Shown here: piece after piece, positions 21,944-32,225 of the stretch | How the letters are laid out: each line of letters begins with the position of its first letter | How positions within the stretch are numbered: the first letter of the stretch is position 1 | Assembly: GCA_036365455.1 (NCBI GenBank) | Contig: JAWQUS010000002.1 | Location: 20,186,001-20,250,000 of the forward strand | DNA length: 64,000 nucleotides | Direction of reading: 5' to 3' | Origin: Macrosoma leucophasiata | Taxonomy: Eukaryota > Arthropoda > Insecta > Lepidoptera > Hedylidae | Position numbers and translations under genes: made by a program | The notes under the pieces: model-generated | The model's input: only the letters and a program-made list of their open reading frames with translations | Told to the model about the DNA's origin: nothing | Database searches by the model: none

Positions 21944-23515
21944 CCCGCTGCCGACGACAATTAAAACTGACGCCCAAAAGCCCGAAAACTATGACGTGCT
22001 GTCACTCATTCTTCATGTATCTTGTATCTGACTATACTCGTAATATAGAATTAAATATAAATGTGAATTATTTATATGTAGCTGTATTAATGTTAAGTAC
22101 CTACCTACTGACAAAACCGAAAAACCGTTTCGAATAATAACTTTATTTGGCTACCGTTTCAGCGCTTTTTAACTTAATTACTTCGAGGATATTGTCCACT
22201 TCATTTTTGTATTAAAATAAGGAATATATTTTTTATTTTCATTAGTATTTGTAAAGTGTGATTGTCTCTCGATGCGTCTAACAAAATGAGATACTCAAAT
22301 AAGATAAATGGCTAGAACTGATATAAAATTAAGCTACCTACCTAGGTATATAGCTAAATAACATACATAGGTGTAACCACAGATCACTGTGAGTGAAACC
22401 TATAATTTTCACTGTATAGTAACAGAATAGCACAGCCTACAGACATTTTGGTATTTTAGGTAGGTACATAAAACAAAAGTGGTTTAAGTTGTTCGACCTC
22501 AGTTAATACAAACGCATCTCTATCCTCATAATGTTTTGGGATATAAAGCTATCTATCTGTCAATATTATAATTAGCTCTGATAAATCTTGATCGAAAAAT
22601 ACCTACAAAATATTTTCGCAGATTTTCGCGAGCGCATTATAGGAATTATATTTTCGGATATTCTCGCGTAGACAATATTTCCAATTTAGTCTCTTACCTG
22701 ACATTTTCTCCCTTTCCAGCTACCGTGGTCAGGGGCACACCATCGGGTATGAGAGAAAATCGGGAGTATTATCTACGCTAGGAAGTACCTACACAATCAA
22801 TTGCAATCACTGTACATGGACGAGAGTGGGAACACTGATGATGCGGTGTTTTTACCAGCGCACTAGCTGTGACGGCGGGTGGATGTTGTCGGGGGAAGAA
22901 GGATTGTTTACACGTTTTTGTTCCACCTTTATCTCGCTCAGTCGCCGGTCGCCTCGAAAAATTTCCGCTAACGGCGAGACACAAAAAATGTTGATACTGC
23001 GATAGATTTTGTTGGATTTGGAGCGCCCGTATTTTTTGCCACCTCGAAATTCCTGTTAATTTACATTCCGGCGTCGCGGTCGCAGGCTCTCGGCTCTCGC
23101 TCATTAAGCTGTGATACGGGTGCGCCCCTATCGCGCCACCACGTTTTGCAGCTATTTCTATGCAGTGTTGGAAAAAATTCTATTTCAAATATTTTTTACT
23201 CGGATAGGATTCTGAATTTCAAAATCATTCTCGTAGAGCTGTAGCTGTTAATTACTGTAGATACCTATTTATAGAAGAGTCGAGGCTTGGCCCTGTGAGA
23301 ACTCTGCCACTAGTAAATAGATAACATAAGTAATTAATCCTTCCCGCTTCAATCTCCTGAATTCAATTACATTAAGTTTTAAGCGCGCTGAAGAGTCGAT
23401 ATTCATTATTCGTACGTGTACATTAACATTTGTTCGCATCGCTCCACACGCCACACGCCACATGCATTTATCTGCCGTCAATGTAATAATTTATCGGATG
23501 CGGTAATAACACAAT
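21944..23515. other. No gene; CpG-rich patch at 22840-23130
   Basis: The patch at 22840-23130 is richer in CpG than its surroundings (GTCGCCGGTCGCCTCG, CGGCGTCGCGGTCGC). A minus-strand frame of 108 codons crosses it but has no recognisable domain. It could be a regulatory CpG patch. Confidence 0.35.
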
Positions 23516-23518
23516 TTA

Positions 23519-24592
23519 GGGCTCCCGCCCTTGTCCTACTTTTTGTAGGACAGATAATCGGTCCAATTTTGTGACCGACTCAACGCCCACGTCCGTTTTT
23601 CTGTCGGTGGAGCAGCACGTCATAGATAAAGAGCTGAGAGAATCTCATGAGTATAAGGAGGAAAGTGGATTTACAGAGGAAGGTTTGTCATTGGCTTTTG
23701 AGGAACAGAAGCGAAAAAAGAAAGTTCTGGGTTGATCCAATAATCTCTCAGAGATTATTGAAGGGGATATTTAATGTTCGTCAAGCTGATCTAAGATGTG
23801 TGACTTTGACCAGACAAGTTTTTTAAATATTATAGACTGTCAATTATTATTAGTACATTTTATGAACAATGACTCGTCCTTCTAGTAGGGGAGACGAATC
23901 TAGGTCGACCTTCACCTATCTGTTCACCAAATAAAATATTGTATGTATCAATTTTTAAGCAAGTTTTTTTTTGTATTTGTTAACCAAATGTATTTGAAAC
24001 CAAAAGTTTTAAACTTATAAAGTAGGTGTTTGAGGTTTATTGGTAACAGATCGGTGCAGTCACTTATATTTACTTACCTGTTTACACCTCCTTGCCAGGT
24101 ACCTAGTCATGAACATAAATACGTGGGCAATACCTTATAGACGTATTTTATATGTTTTAAACTTTTAGTTTCAAACACAACTTAATTGGTTAACAAATAA
24201 ATGGGTGAAAGTTGGGTATAAAAAAATTTTTTTTTTTTTCAAATAATCATACCTATAAACATATTTCTATAGGCGATACATGCAAGACGTGTTTGATCAT
24301 GTATGAAATTTGTTTAAAAAAATGGTTAATTCGGTAAACAGATAGGTGAAGGTGGACCTAGGTTCGGCTCTTAGACTATTCCCTTGCGGCCGATTGTCGG
24401 TGAGTCGGTGAGTAGTGTGCGTTGCATACATTTCCGAACGTTCCATTTTTCACCGATTATCGGTCGGGATGCACCGATTTTATTTTTCACCGACTTTTTG
24501 TAGGACGTGGGCGTTGCACTATGGCTATCAGTACGTTCTATTTTCCTCCTACAAAAAATCGGTCACCGATTATCGGACGTAGGCGGGAGCCC
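23519..24592 (+). mobile_element. PIF/Harbinger-type DNA transposon, non-autonomous copy 1
   Basis: Termini GGGCTCCCGCC and GGCGGGAGCCC form an 11-bp inverted repeat flanked by TTA on both sides (23516-23518 and 24593-24595). A TTA/TWA 3-bp duplication is the hallmark of PIF/Harbinger. Subterminal repeats GATAATCGGT and TTTTTGTAGGA occur at both ends. At 1074 bp it is too short for a full transposase and carries only an N-terminal coding remnant. A second copy lies inverted at about 30590-31635. Confidence 0.85.
23647..23826 (+). pseudogene. Harbinger transposase N-terminal remnant, 59 codons
   Basis: Starts MSIRRKVDLQRK, continues WLLRNRSEKRKFWVDPI and ends in TRQVF before a TAA. The basic tract followed by (R/K)-(F/W)-W-V-x-P-I resembles the N-terminus of PIF/Harbinger nucleases, before their DDE domain. 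The DDE core is missing. The same 59-codon frame with the same start and stop is open in the inverted copy (31329-31508), differing mostly by substitutions. It could be a conserved first exon or a short peptide frame. Confidence 0.65.
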
Positions 24593-24981
24593 TTATGGTG
24601 TGACCGCATCACCGCACGAGCACGTCGGGCACACATAATTGACGGATGCCATTATAATATTTCCCATTGACGGCATTATCGTCCAAGATTGACGTTGTGG
24701 CTCGTCTATACTGCCTCCGTGGTCTATGTTTGTTGGGTCTGTATATCTTTTGCTACACTTATGTTATGAAGATAATATTGATTAAGTTACAGCTTTATCA
24801 TGAGTCATGAAACGATAAATGTACAGGGGTGTATTTACCCTAGGGGCAGAAGGGCCCGGGGCGGCAGGTCGCGAGGGGCGGCCCAGGGGCGGCCGGTAGA
24901 CCGCCTCAAGAGCTTTGCTTTGGACTTTGAAAAAAAAAAGTATTTTAGACGTAAGCCTAGAACGCCCCTGAGCCACCTTTC

Positions 24982-25110
24982 CACATGTTGATTTCATATC
25001 TGAAGAAATTTTTAATTCAATTAATGTATGAAAGCCGCCCCTGCCCCTTGTGTTTACATGTCTGAAGAAATTTTAAATTCAATTGAAATATGCAAGCCGC
25101 TCCTTGTTCT
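24982..25110. repeat. ~75-bp imperfect direct repeat inside the hAT element
   Basis: Both units share CATGT, CTGAAGAAATTTT, AATTCAATT, a TATG(A/C)AA motif and GCCGC(C/T)CCT in the same order, at about 24982-25050 and 25053-25110. Confidence 0.65.
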
Positions 25111-26093
25111 TTTCTGAACCGGACAATTTTTTTTCCGCCTCGGTTTTGCTTTATGCTATATTGCTATAGGCACCGGGGCGGCGAAGCAGTGGAACAGAAC
25201 AGTATTCATTTTTGCGGTAGCCTGCTGACTTCACTTCGAATCATCCCAAGTGAAGTCAGTCTTGGAACTAATAACTCCTTAACTATCTCGGATCTTGGTA
25301 TGTTTCAATGTAGGTCGCCTCGCATTGGGTTGGCGCAGTGTTGCCAACTGCACCGTAATACATGTGTAAGAAGTATTACATTATGGTATTCTCATGAACT
25401 CTCTAGCGGAACACTGGATTCCCCGCCAATATCTCAGAGAGAACTCGATTGGAGATTAAAGATATTACCTAAAAATAATGGTGTAGAATGTCATTGCCTA
25501 AAAATTAAAATTCGTTAGAAGTATGTATTATAATTGAGATCATTACTCGGGTTAATTTCAATTCAATTCAATAACTTAATTTTTATTTCACTTGATACGT
25601 ACAAGTTTATTTTGCCTTCCTTTGTTATCTGAAGTTTTTAGTTTAAAAAATGGACAATGATAATCTTGGATGTTCGTCATCGGAGGGTGGCAGAGGGGGG
25701 CACCTCTGGAAACTAAAAGCAGCACAATTTACAGTAAAGACTGATATGTACCATAAGTATAGGTACCAACCAGGCCCCTCTAGAGCCAATCTGCCCTCCC
25801 CTATAGTCAATCCGCCCTCTCTAATTCGTTGGCTGGCGACGTCTTTGGTGATGATGACAGCGCTGAACGAGAAAATAGTCAAATACCATCTAAAAGAAAA
25901 CGTCTAAAGCTTTGACCCATCACGTATTGCTGAACATTCACGGTAATTTCGCAACAAAAAGACTTAATCAAAAATAAAGCTACAGGTTATTGGCTCAACT
26001 GAATTCCTTAGAAACAGCGATATTATCATAATTCTGGGGGTCAGCCCTAAAACAATTTAATACCGTTTCCTCCTTTTTTCGAAGTCGGTTAAA

Positions 26094-26310
26094 AAATGAT
26101 TTGAAAGTGGCGTTTCCTTGCATTGAAATTTGCGGGGCGTATATTTCTTTGTACTGCAGTAACGAATTGTAGCTGATTTTCGGTACTCAAAAGGATAAAA
26201 AACTATTTGAAATCGCGTCTCATCGAAGAACGGCTTAATAATTCGGCAATTTTAATGATCGAAGCCGGTTTAACAAATAATATTGATGACGACAATGTAA
26301 TAGGTTAACG
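26094..26310 (+). pseudogene. hAT transposase C-terminal dimerisation domain remnant
   Basis: In one frame the sequence reads DLKVAFPCIEICGAYISL, resembling the FPxVEIxLRIYL block of hAT dimerisation domains. After a frameshift near 26200 it reads KSRLIEERLNNSAILMIEAG, then LTNNIDDDNVIG, matching the RSxxGxERLNxLAxLSIES and DxDDVI block. Two stops and at least one frameshift make it a dead copy. The catalytic residues lie upstream and cannot be found. An upstream acidic/basic stretch at about 25840-25905 (DDDSAEREN then SKRKRLKL) may be another transposase piece. Confidence 0.75.
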
Positions 26311-26484
26311 AATTTGTTAAAAATTTTGTCCACAGAATAAGAATGTAAAAATATAAAATCTACCTATAATTTTTTTTTTTTTCTTTCATTCCTTGATGGG
26401 GCGGAAAGCTACAAGAGCCCGGGGCGCGCAATTTTAAAATACGCCCCTGTAAATGTATATTCACTATTCAGTCGATACTATTAC

Positions 26485-26665
26485 CAGAGAATATGTAATA
26501 GAATGGACACTTCGACGTCCCGCCCGATTTCCCCGCATCACCTAACCTCCTCCCCTCTTATGGGCGACGGTTGGTATATTGTACATGCTACGCACACATT
26601 GAGGTCTGTGTAAAAGATACCAAAATAAGCGTTTGTATGTAATTGTGGTGGAGTGTCCGCAATGT
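26485..26665 (+). mobile_element. Short TIR-less element 'M8', copy D
   Basis: Starts CAGAGAATATGTAATAGAAT, contains GGACACTTCGACGTCCCGCC and GCGTTTGTATG, and ends GAGTGTCCGCAATGT. Flanking octamers ACTATTAC and GCTTTTAC agree at 6 of 8 positions. It is shortened internally relative to copies A-C. Confidence 0.75.
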
Positions 26666-26719
26666 GCTTTTACATAAAATTGCATTAATTGCCATCATAA
26701 ACCCAAATCGTGATAGTCA

Positions 26720-26814
26720 CTAGTGCTACACTGCGCTGGGGTCCTAGGTTCGATACCCCAGGTCCGGGAATATGACAGATAAAGGTGTATTATCCTTTAT
26801 CTCTGGTGCTATTA
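26720..26814 (+). mobile_element. SINE-1, 5' fragment
   Basis: Contains the SINE-1 head with B-box-like GGTTCGATACCCC and body GATAAAGGTG...CCTTTATCTCTGGTG. It stops where the R5 element begins. Its 3' half may be the fragment at 27777-27900, split by nested insertions. Confidence 0.65.
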
Positions 26815-27465
26815 CAAAAACCGGTCAAGTGCGTGTCGGGCCACGCGCATTGTAGGGTTCCGTAGTTACAGAGTAAGAGATGTAATAAAAAAAATATATA
26901 AATATTTTCTATGGAGCTGTTCGAAATTTTCTAGTTAAATACATTTGGTCGACTATTACTCGCAAACTTGCAGGACTAACTTAGGTGTGACAGTTTTCCT
27001 TTTAATTTAGTTATATGTAGCTACTATCGCCGTAACGTTTGAATTTCTAACAACAACCGTTTAGTCTGTAGGGGGGGGGGACACTTGAGTCTAACGAAAA
27101 TTTGCACTTTAAAGCTTATTCAGTCACGAACAGTTAACTAAATCGAAAAATGATGTTCACACACCCATAATATTTTTAAAAGACCTATCCAACGATACCC
27201 CACACTATTTGAAAATCGAAAATAAAAAAAATATCCGCGCGTTACTAGTCGGGGAGGAACAACAACATTTTACACAAACAACATTTTTTTTCATCTTTTT
27301 ATTCTACCACTTTGTCAGCGTAATTAAGGTGTATACTCGTGCCAAATTTCAAGTTTCTAGTACTAATAGTTTTTGCGCTAAGCCGCGGACAGACAGACAG
27401 ACAGACAGACAGACGGACATGGCGAAACTATAAGGGTTCCTTGTTTACTACGGAACCCTAAAAAT
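26815..27465. mobile_element. R5 element, copy 2
   Basis: Left end CCGGTCAAGTGCGTGTCGGG is the same as in the 17634 copy and the interior matches along its length, including a (GACA) tract at 27401-27425. The right end stops at TACGGAACCCTA, so the outer part of the right inverted repeat (GTGGCCCGACACGCACTTGACC) is missing. Confidence 0.8.
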
Positions 27466-27469
27466 GTCA

Positions 27470-27750
27470 TCAGAATCAGAATCAGAAACTCATTTATTCA
27501 TTTAGGGTGACAGGCACCTCTTATGACACGTCAAAAACAAACAAAATAAATTAAAGCGAATAACAATTGATATACATGTCAAACAAGATAAAAAATATAT
27601 GTAAAGTCAAGAATATCACTAAGATAAAACTAAATGTAATAAACTAATGTAAAAGTATATCAGTAGAATGTCTCTTTTCCCCTTTACAAACTGATAACAA
27701 AGAGTAAAAAGAAAAGAAAAAGAGTCATTCTTTGTCATTCACCGGCAAAG
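27470..27750 (-). repeat. LINE 3'-end-like repeat, copy 2
   Basis: Begins with tandem CAGAATCAGAATCAGAAACT, which looks like a reversed short-repeat LINE tail, then CATTTATTCATTTAGGGTGA. The body matches 4070-4310. No coding sequence is recognised. Confidence 0.6.
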
Positions 27751-27776
27751 TTCCATCAATCATGTGAATAGGATTA

Positions 27777-27900
27777 CCGCCTACCTGGCACAAAACGTAA
27801 CTGGCGATGCATGGGAATTTGCATATTTATATGCTTGAATGCATGCATTTAACTCTGTCGACCCCGCCGGGAAATACAGGTCTGAAGAGATGTATATACC
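27777..27900 (+). mobile_element. SINE-1, 3' fragment
   Basis: GGCACAAAACGTAACTGGCG, TATGCTTGAATGCATGCATT and AACTCTGTCGACCCCGCCGG match the end of full SINE-1 copies at 54139 and 60793. Confidence 0.7.
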
Positions 27901-27972
27901 CGAATCGTTAAATATTCACATACACGCGATGTCTATGTGTGTAGCATCAATAGCCATTAGCTAACCACCACA

Positions 27973-28275
27973 GAGCAACTCGGGCCACCGGCCGCGGCGG
28001 ACCGGAGGGGAGTAGCCATAGTGTTTATTACCGATGCAAAGCAGTCTGTCATTTTTTGTAAGGTAGATGCGTGTGACACACGCACACAACAAAAATCGTC
28101 TATTACCACGAAACTCACACCTTGACTTTAACAAAATACATAAACAATTTCACGTACACATTTAAAAATCCAAGCGACAGGCAAATGCCCACTTGGGATT
28201 GTACTTTGACAGAGGGGAAAGCCTGCATATGGCTACTCCGCTCCGGTCCGCCGCGGCCGGTGGCCCGTGTTGCTC
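27973..28275. repeat. GC-rich 48-bp inverted repeat
   Basis: Arms 27973-28020 and 28228-28275 are near-perfect reverse complements containing GGGCCACCGGCCGCGGCGGA; the loop is about 207 bp. The GC-rich arms differ sharply from the flanking AT-rich DNA. Confidence 0.85.
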
Positions 28276-28905
28276 TATGGCCACCACCGTCACCGCGTCG
28301 CACATTGCGCCACTTCATACTATATTTGTATTGCTGGAGGCACTAACTTAGCTCCATTAGAGGAGTGACGCGGTGAGTCCCTGACACACTACAATGTCGG
28401 TCTTTGAGGGCATATTGACGTCACAGTAAAATTGTGTAGGTAGTTGAATACTCGAGCTATTCCATGTTATCGGATACACGTTTACCGGTGGAGCACGGTT
28501 TGTTGACGGCTGCTGAACATACTGGCTAAAGTAATTTCAAATTTTCAAGTATAAGTATATTTATACAGGAAATGCTGGTTCTTTCGAAACAATTTTCGGT
28601 GTATAAGTAACGTAGCAAATCTCACAGCATCACATAGAATTTACTGAGTCTGAGTAGGTAAGGCAAAGCTCTGGAACTGCCCGCCATCAAGTCGACGCCG
28701 CGCCGGTATCGCGTACGTTTAGGTTAAGCGGCTTAACGCGGGCGGCAGCCGGGCGCGCCGGCTTAACGGAGGTACTGCCTGTGGATACTGAACTACAGAC
28801 TGATACTGATGTCGGATGTGTAAGTGGTGTAAGCGTAATGTCGCTGTATGTGCAACAGAATAACTAATGTCTGGATGTCAATATTTTTATGACTTTCGTA
28901 TAGGC
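28276..28905. other. No gene; CpG-rich patch at 28680-28770
   Basis: The patch contains an imperfect palindrome GTTAAGCGGCTTAAC (28723-28737) and GCCGGGCGCGCCGGC. It might be regulatory; nothing else is seen. Confidence 0.35.
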
Positions 28906-29136
28906 ACACCGCGGACACTCCGCCAAAAGTCCATACAAACGCTTAATTTGGTTTCTATTACACAGACATTGAATCAATCAGTGACGTGTATTTGTGCACC
29001 TGTGTGCACCTGTGTGCGTAGCACGTACAAAATACCAACCGTCGCCCATAAGAAGGGAGGACGTTGGGTGATGCGGGGAAATCGGACGGGACGTCGAAGT
29101 GTCCATTCTATACGTAGCATTATTACATATTCTCTG
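28906..29136 (-). mobile_element. Short TIR-less element 'M8', copy C
   Basis: The reverse complement of copies A and B over its whole length (231 bp). It starts ACACCGCGGACACTCCGCC and ends ATTACATATTCTCTG. It is flanked by an exact 8-bp duplication GTATAGGC (28898-28905 and 29137-29144). Confidence 0.9.
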
Positions 29137-29144
29137 GTATAGGC

Positions 29145-29729
29145 ACAGACCAATCAGCCTTCGGTATAGGTATAGGTAAAAATTAATTTTAAGGCATAAT
29201 TTGAGACTACGGTATGCGAAAATAACATATGAGTATGTAGATACATACTATTTTTAATTGGGCATAGATAATAGGGTAACAACCTAATACTCTAGCCTTT
29301 TTAGTCTAGCCCAATTTATCAAAGTGTGAAATGATATGCCCGTAGGCTCGACACTACAAGAACCATGATCGGTGCCTACGTAGGTACTTACAAAATAAAA
29401 GCTTTTTGGTGGCACCACATACAAATATTGTCAGTGTGAAAAGCTGATGTAATAATAAGTTTATTATAACGTTATTTTATCAGCACAATTTATTTTATTA
29501 AGTAGGTACCTGTAATATACCTACATTGCAAACAAATACCTGATCCTGATACCCATTGCTAATATAATATGGGTAGCAGCATCGCTTACTGACATTGATA
29601 CTTTAGCTACTCATTGATACTTATTGATCAATAACCGATATTAATATCTTAAGACTGAGACTGATGACTTACTGATTAGATAATATAAATTATTGTTGAC
29701 ACCATGTTCGTTTTCTTGTAAACTGTTCT
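29145..29729. other. No recognisable feature
   Basis: AT-rich, with GGTAGGTA-type simple motifs only. Confidence 0.4.
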
Positions 29730-29871
29730 GATATCGTGAAAAGTTATGTAAATCGTAACATTTCACATCCTTCTCTAACTTAAAGAAATCTGTTAAAGCT
29801 AGAGAAGGATGTGAAACGTTGGAAGGTGTTGAAACTTTAACTTTATCAAATATCGTGGTGCAACCCAGGCC
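29730..29871. mobile_element. Hairpin MITE, copy 1 (left arm eroded)
   Basis: AACATTTCACATCCTTCTCT and its inverted partner AGAGAAGGATGTGAAACGTT form a stem, and the right side ends with CGTGGTGCAACCCAGGC. A cleaner copy lies at 34380-34531. Confidence 0.75.
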
Positions 29872-30589
29872 AAGTAATTCAGATACACTTCAGATATTAT
29901 CGGTACAGCGAATGTTTTCAGGATATAGGTAATTGTGATTAAGTAGGTAAGTACCTACTTGAAAAATCGTTCAGTTTAAGGAAATTGGTGTAATATCTAT
30001 AAGTACTACGTCTGTGTATGGTTCTGGTACCTATATATTATCATAGAACTGAATCACTAGACATAATTAAAATAATCTGTCACATGACTTTCTGTTTCAC
30101 TATCCTGCAGGTCATACGAAACCTCCGTGTGTGACCGACTCGTACGGCAAGTAGGTAAGTACGGATCCCCATAGTGCATGCGGTAGGTCATTTTTAGCTA
30201 GGGAATCATAAATCCTAATATCCTAATATTTTATGAGCTCCGTTACAAAATTACAATTCACTATGTAAAGTTTAATTTCTCTTCATTGAATCATGACAGC
30301 ATACTTAGGAGTTACTTAGGAGGCGTGCCAATATTATCCGTCCTATAAGGTAATTGAATTGACGATACATTCATTTGAGATAAAGTGAGTCGAGGCCATA
30401 GAGGTATAACGCTAATTCTATGGTTGAGGCGTAAAAACTGTCAAGTATGTAGCGCGGCACTGAGCACTGAGCCACACTGAGCGCTGAGCGCTGAGCAGTG
30501 GGCAGCGGTGTCAATTAGCCGCATCCACACGACACGAGCGGCGCGGCGCGGCCGGCCACTACGTCCGGCGACCGGCCGTCTTGTGCACT
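29872..30589. other. No gene; GC-rich tract at 30455-30600
   Basis: The tract contains CACTGAGCGCTGAGCGCTGA and GCGGCGCGGCGCGGCCGGCC. It may be a CpG island fragment. No exon is recognised. Confidence 0.35.
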
Positions 30590-31635
30590 CCGCCCGACAC
30601 GATGACACGATCACACACTGACTTTTGTCATGACCACAGACCAACACTAAGTCATGACTATAATAAGGATCCATTAAAAACAGCGCATCCGATGGTGGAT
30701 CGGTGAAAAATGGAACGTTCGGAGATGTGTGCGTCAACGCACACTACTCACCGACTCACCGAGAGTCGACCGCAAGGGAATAGTCTAAGAGCCGAACCTA
30801 GGTCGACTTTCACCTATCTGTTTACCGAATTAACCATTCCTTTTAACAAATTTCATACATAAACAAACACGTCTTGCATGTATTGCCTATAAAAATATGT
30901 TCACAGGTGATTATTTGAAAAAAAAATTTTTGTTATTAGCAATTTTTACCCCTTTGTTAATTAAATGTGTTTGAAACTAAAGGTTTAAAACATACAAAAT
31001 ACGTCTATAAGGTATTGCCTACGTATTTATGTTCATGACTAGGTACCTGGCAAGGAGGTGTAAACAGGTAAGTAAATATAAGTGACTGCACCGATCTGTT
31101 ACCAATAAACCTCAAACACCTATTTTATATGCTTAAAATTTTTGGTTTCAAGTACATTTGGTTGGTTAAAAAATACAAAAAAAAACTTGCTTAAAAAAAT
31201 GGATACATACAGTGTTTCATTTGGTGAACAGATAGGTGAAGATCGACCTAGATTCGTTTCCACTACTAGAAGGACGTGTCATTGTTCATAAAATTTATTA
31301 ATAATAATTAATTGACATTCTATAATAGTTAAAAAACTTGTCTGGTCAAAGTCTCACATCTTAGATCAGCATGACGAACATTTAATATCCCCTTCAATAA
31401 TCTGTGACAGATTATTGGATCAACCCAGAACTTTCTTTTTTCACTTTTGTTCCTCAAAAGCCAATGACTAACCTTCCTCTGCAAATCCACTTTCCTCCTT
31501 ATACTCATGAGATTCTCTCAGCTCTCTGTCTATGACGTGCTGCTCCACCGACAAAAAACGGACGTGGGCGTTGAGTCGGTCACAAAATCGGACCGATTAT
31601 CTGTCCTACCGAATCTGTCCTATCTGTGTGAGCCC
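30590..31635 (-). mobile_element. PIF/Harbinger-type element, copy 2 (inverted)
   Basis: From about 30672 to 31635 this is the reverse complement of 23519-24592, including the AAAATGGAACGTTCGGA, CCTAGGTCGAC, GTACCTGGCAAGGAGGTG and GATAATCGGTCC blocks. The right end reads GTGAGCCC followed by TAA, matching the terminal GGGCTC and the TTA target. The left ~80 bp is diverged and its end is not certain. With copy 1 it forms an inverted pair about 6 kb apart. Confidence 0.85.
31329..31508 (-). pseudogene. Harbinger transposase N-terminal remnant, copy 2
   Basis: The same 59-codon frame as in copy 1, with identical start and stop positions. It keeps MSIRRKVDLQRKV, WLLRNKSEKRKFWVDPI and TLTRQVF. 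Differences are substitutions (for example SQ to CH after DPII) with no indel. Whether it is translated is unknown. Confidence 0.65.
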
Positions 31636-31986
31636 TAAGTAAAGGTCATATATACCTTACCTGGAAGGGGAAACTATAAGTAGAGAGTGGATTTCCAACT
31701 CAGCGTTTGGAGAAAGTACCGTCATAATCGCCTAATCTATCTACACGTAGAATATGCTTTCATTCAGCTTTCGTGCACGATCACTGTACTGTGTTTTGAG
31801 GTAAATAATAATAATTTTAGCTCTTCAATTATCAGCAGCATTATGATTTGCTTCAGTTTAATCAATGATTAGACCTATGCTTATTTATTAGTATTGTAGT
31901 TGTATTATACCTATATTTTCAGTATTTTTTTAGCTTGGGAAACAACTTAGCAGTCAATCTTTACCTATAACAATTTTAGGTTTAGG

Positions 31987-32217
31987 CAGAGAATGTGTAA
32001 TAATACTACGTATAGAATGTGTATAGAATGGACACTTCGACGTCCCGCCCGATTGCCCCGCCTCACTCAACCTCCTCCCCTCTTATGGGCGACGTTTGGT
32101 ATTCTCTACGTGCTACGCATTCAGGTGCACGTGTAACTACACGTCACTGATTGATGTCTGTGCAATAGAGACCAAATCAAGCGTTTATATGGAATTTTGG
32201 CGAAGTGTCCGCGGTGT
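31987..32217 (+). mobile_element. Short TIR-less element 'M8', copy B
   Basis: 231 bp, from CAGAGAATGTGTAATAATAC to GAAGTGTCCGCGGTGT. It is flanked by an exact 8-bp duplication GGTTTAGG (31979-31986 and 32218-32225). There is no terminal inverted repeat, no A-box or B-box and no poly-A tail. A short internal TATAGAATG duplication is specific to this copy. Confidence 0.9.
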
Positions 32218-32225
32218 GGTTTAGG

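Larger units (their letters stand above)
24824..26449 (+). mobile_element. hAT transposon, decayed, with perfect 8-bp target duplication
   Basis: Ends CAGGGGTGTATTTA (left) and, reverse-complemented, CAGGGGCGTATTTTAAAATT (right) are typical hAT termini. The flanking TAAATGTA at 24816-24823 and 26450-26457 is an exact 8-bp target-site duplication. The interior keeps remnants of a transposase C-terminus. A GC-rich left end (GGGCCCGGGGCGGCAGG) matches the right end GCCCGGGGCGCGC. Length 1626 bp, shorter than autonomous hATs. Confidence 0.9.

Noticed and set aside
22778..23104. 108-codon minus-strand gene
   Set aside because: No domain, no conserved motif, and the frame crosses a CpG-rich patch where stops are rarer by chance.
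24782..24997. GC-rich frames on both strands
   Set aside because: They overlap each other in the GC-rich left end of the hAT element and have no motif.
25090..25518. 142-codon frame as a hAT transposase
   Set aside because: It shows no BED finger or DDE-type hAT motif; the recognisable transposase remnant is further right (26094-26310).
28898..29144. M8 as a classical hAT MITE
   Set aside because: Although the duplication is 8 bp and one end is CAGAG, the other end (GGTGT) is not an inverted match, so the hAT label is not supported yet.
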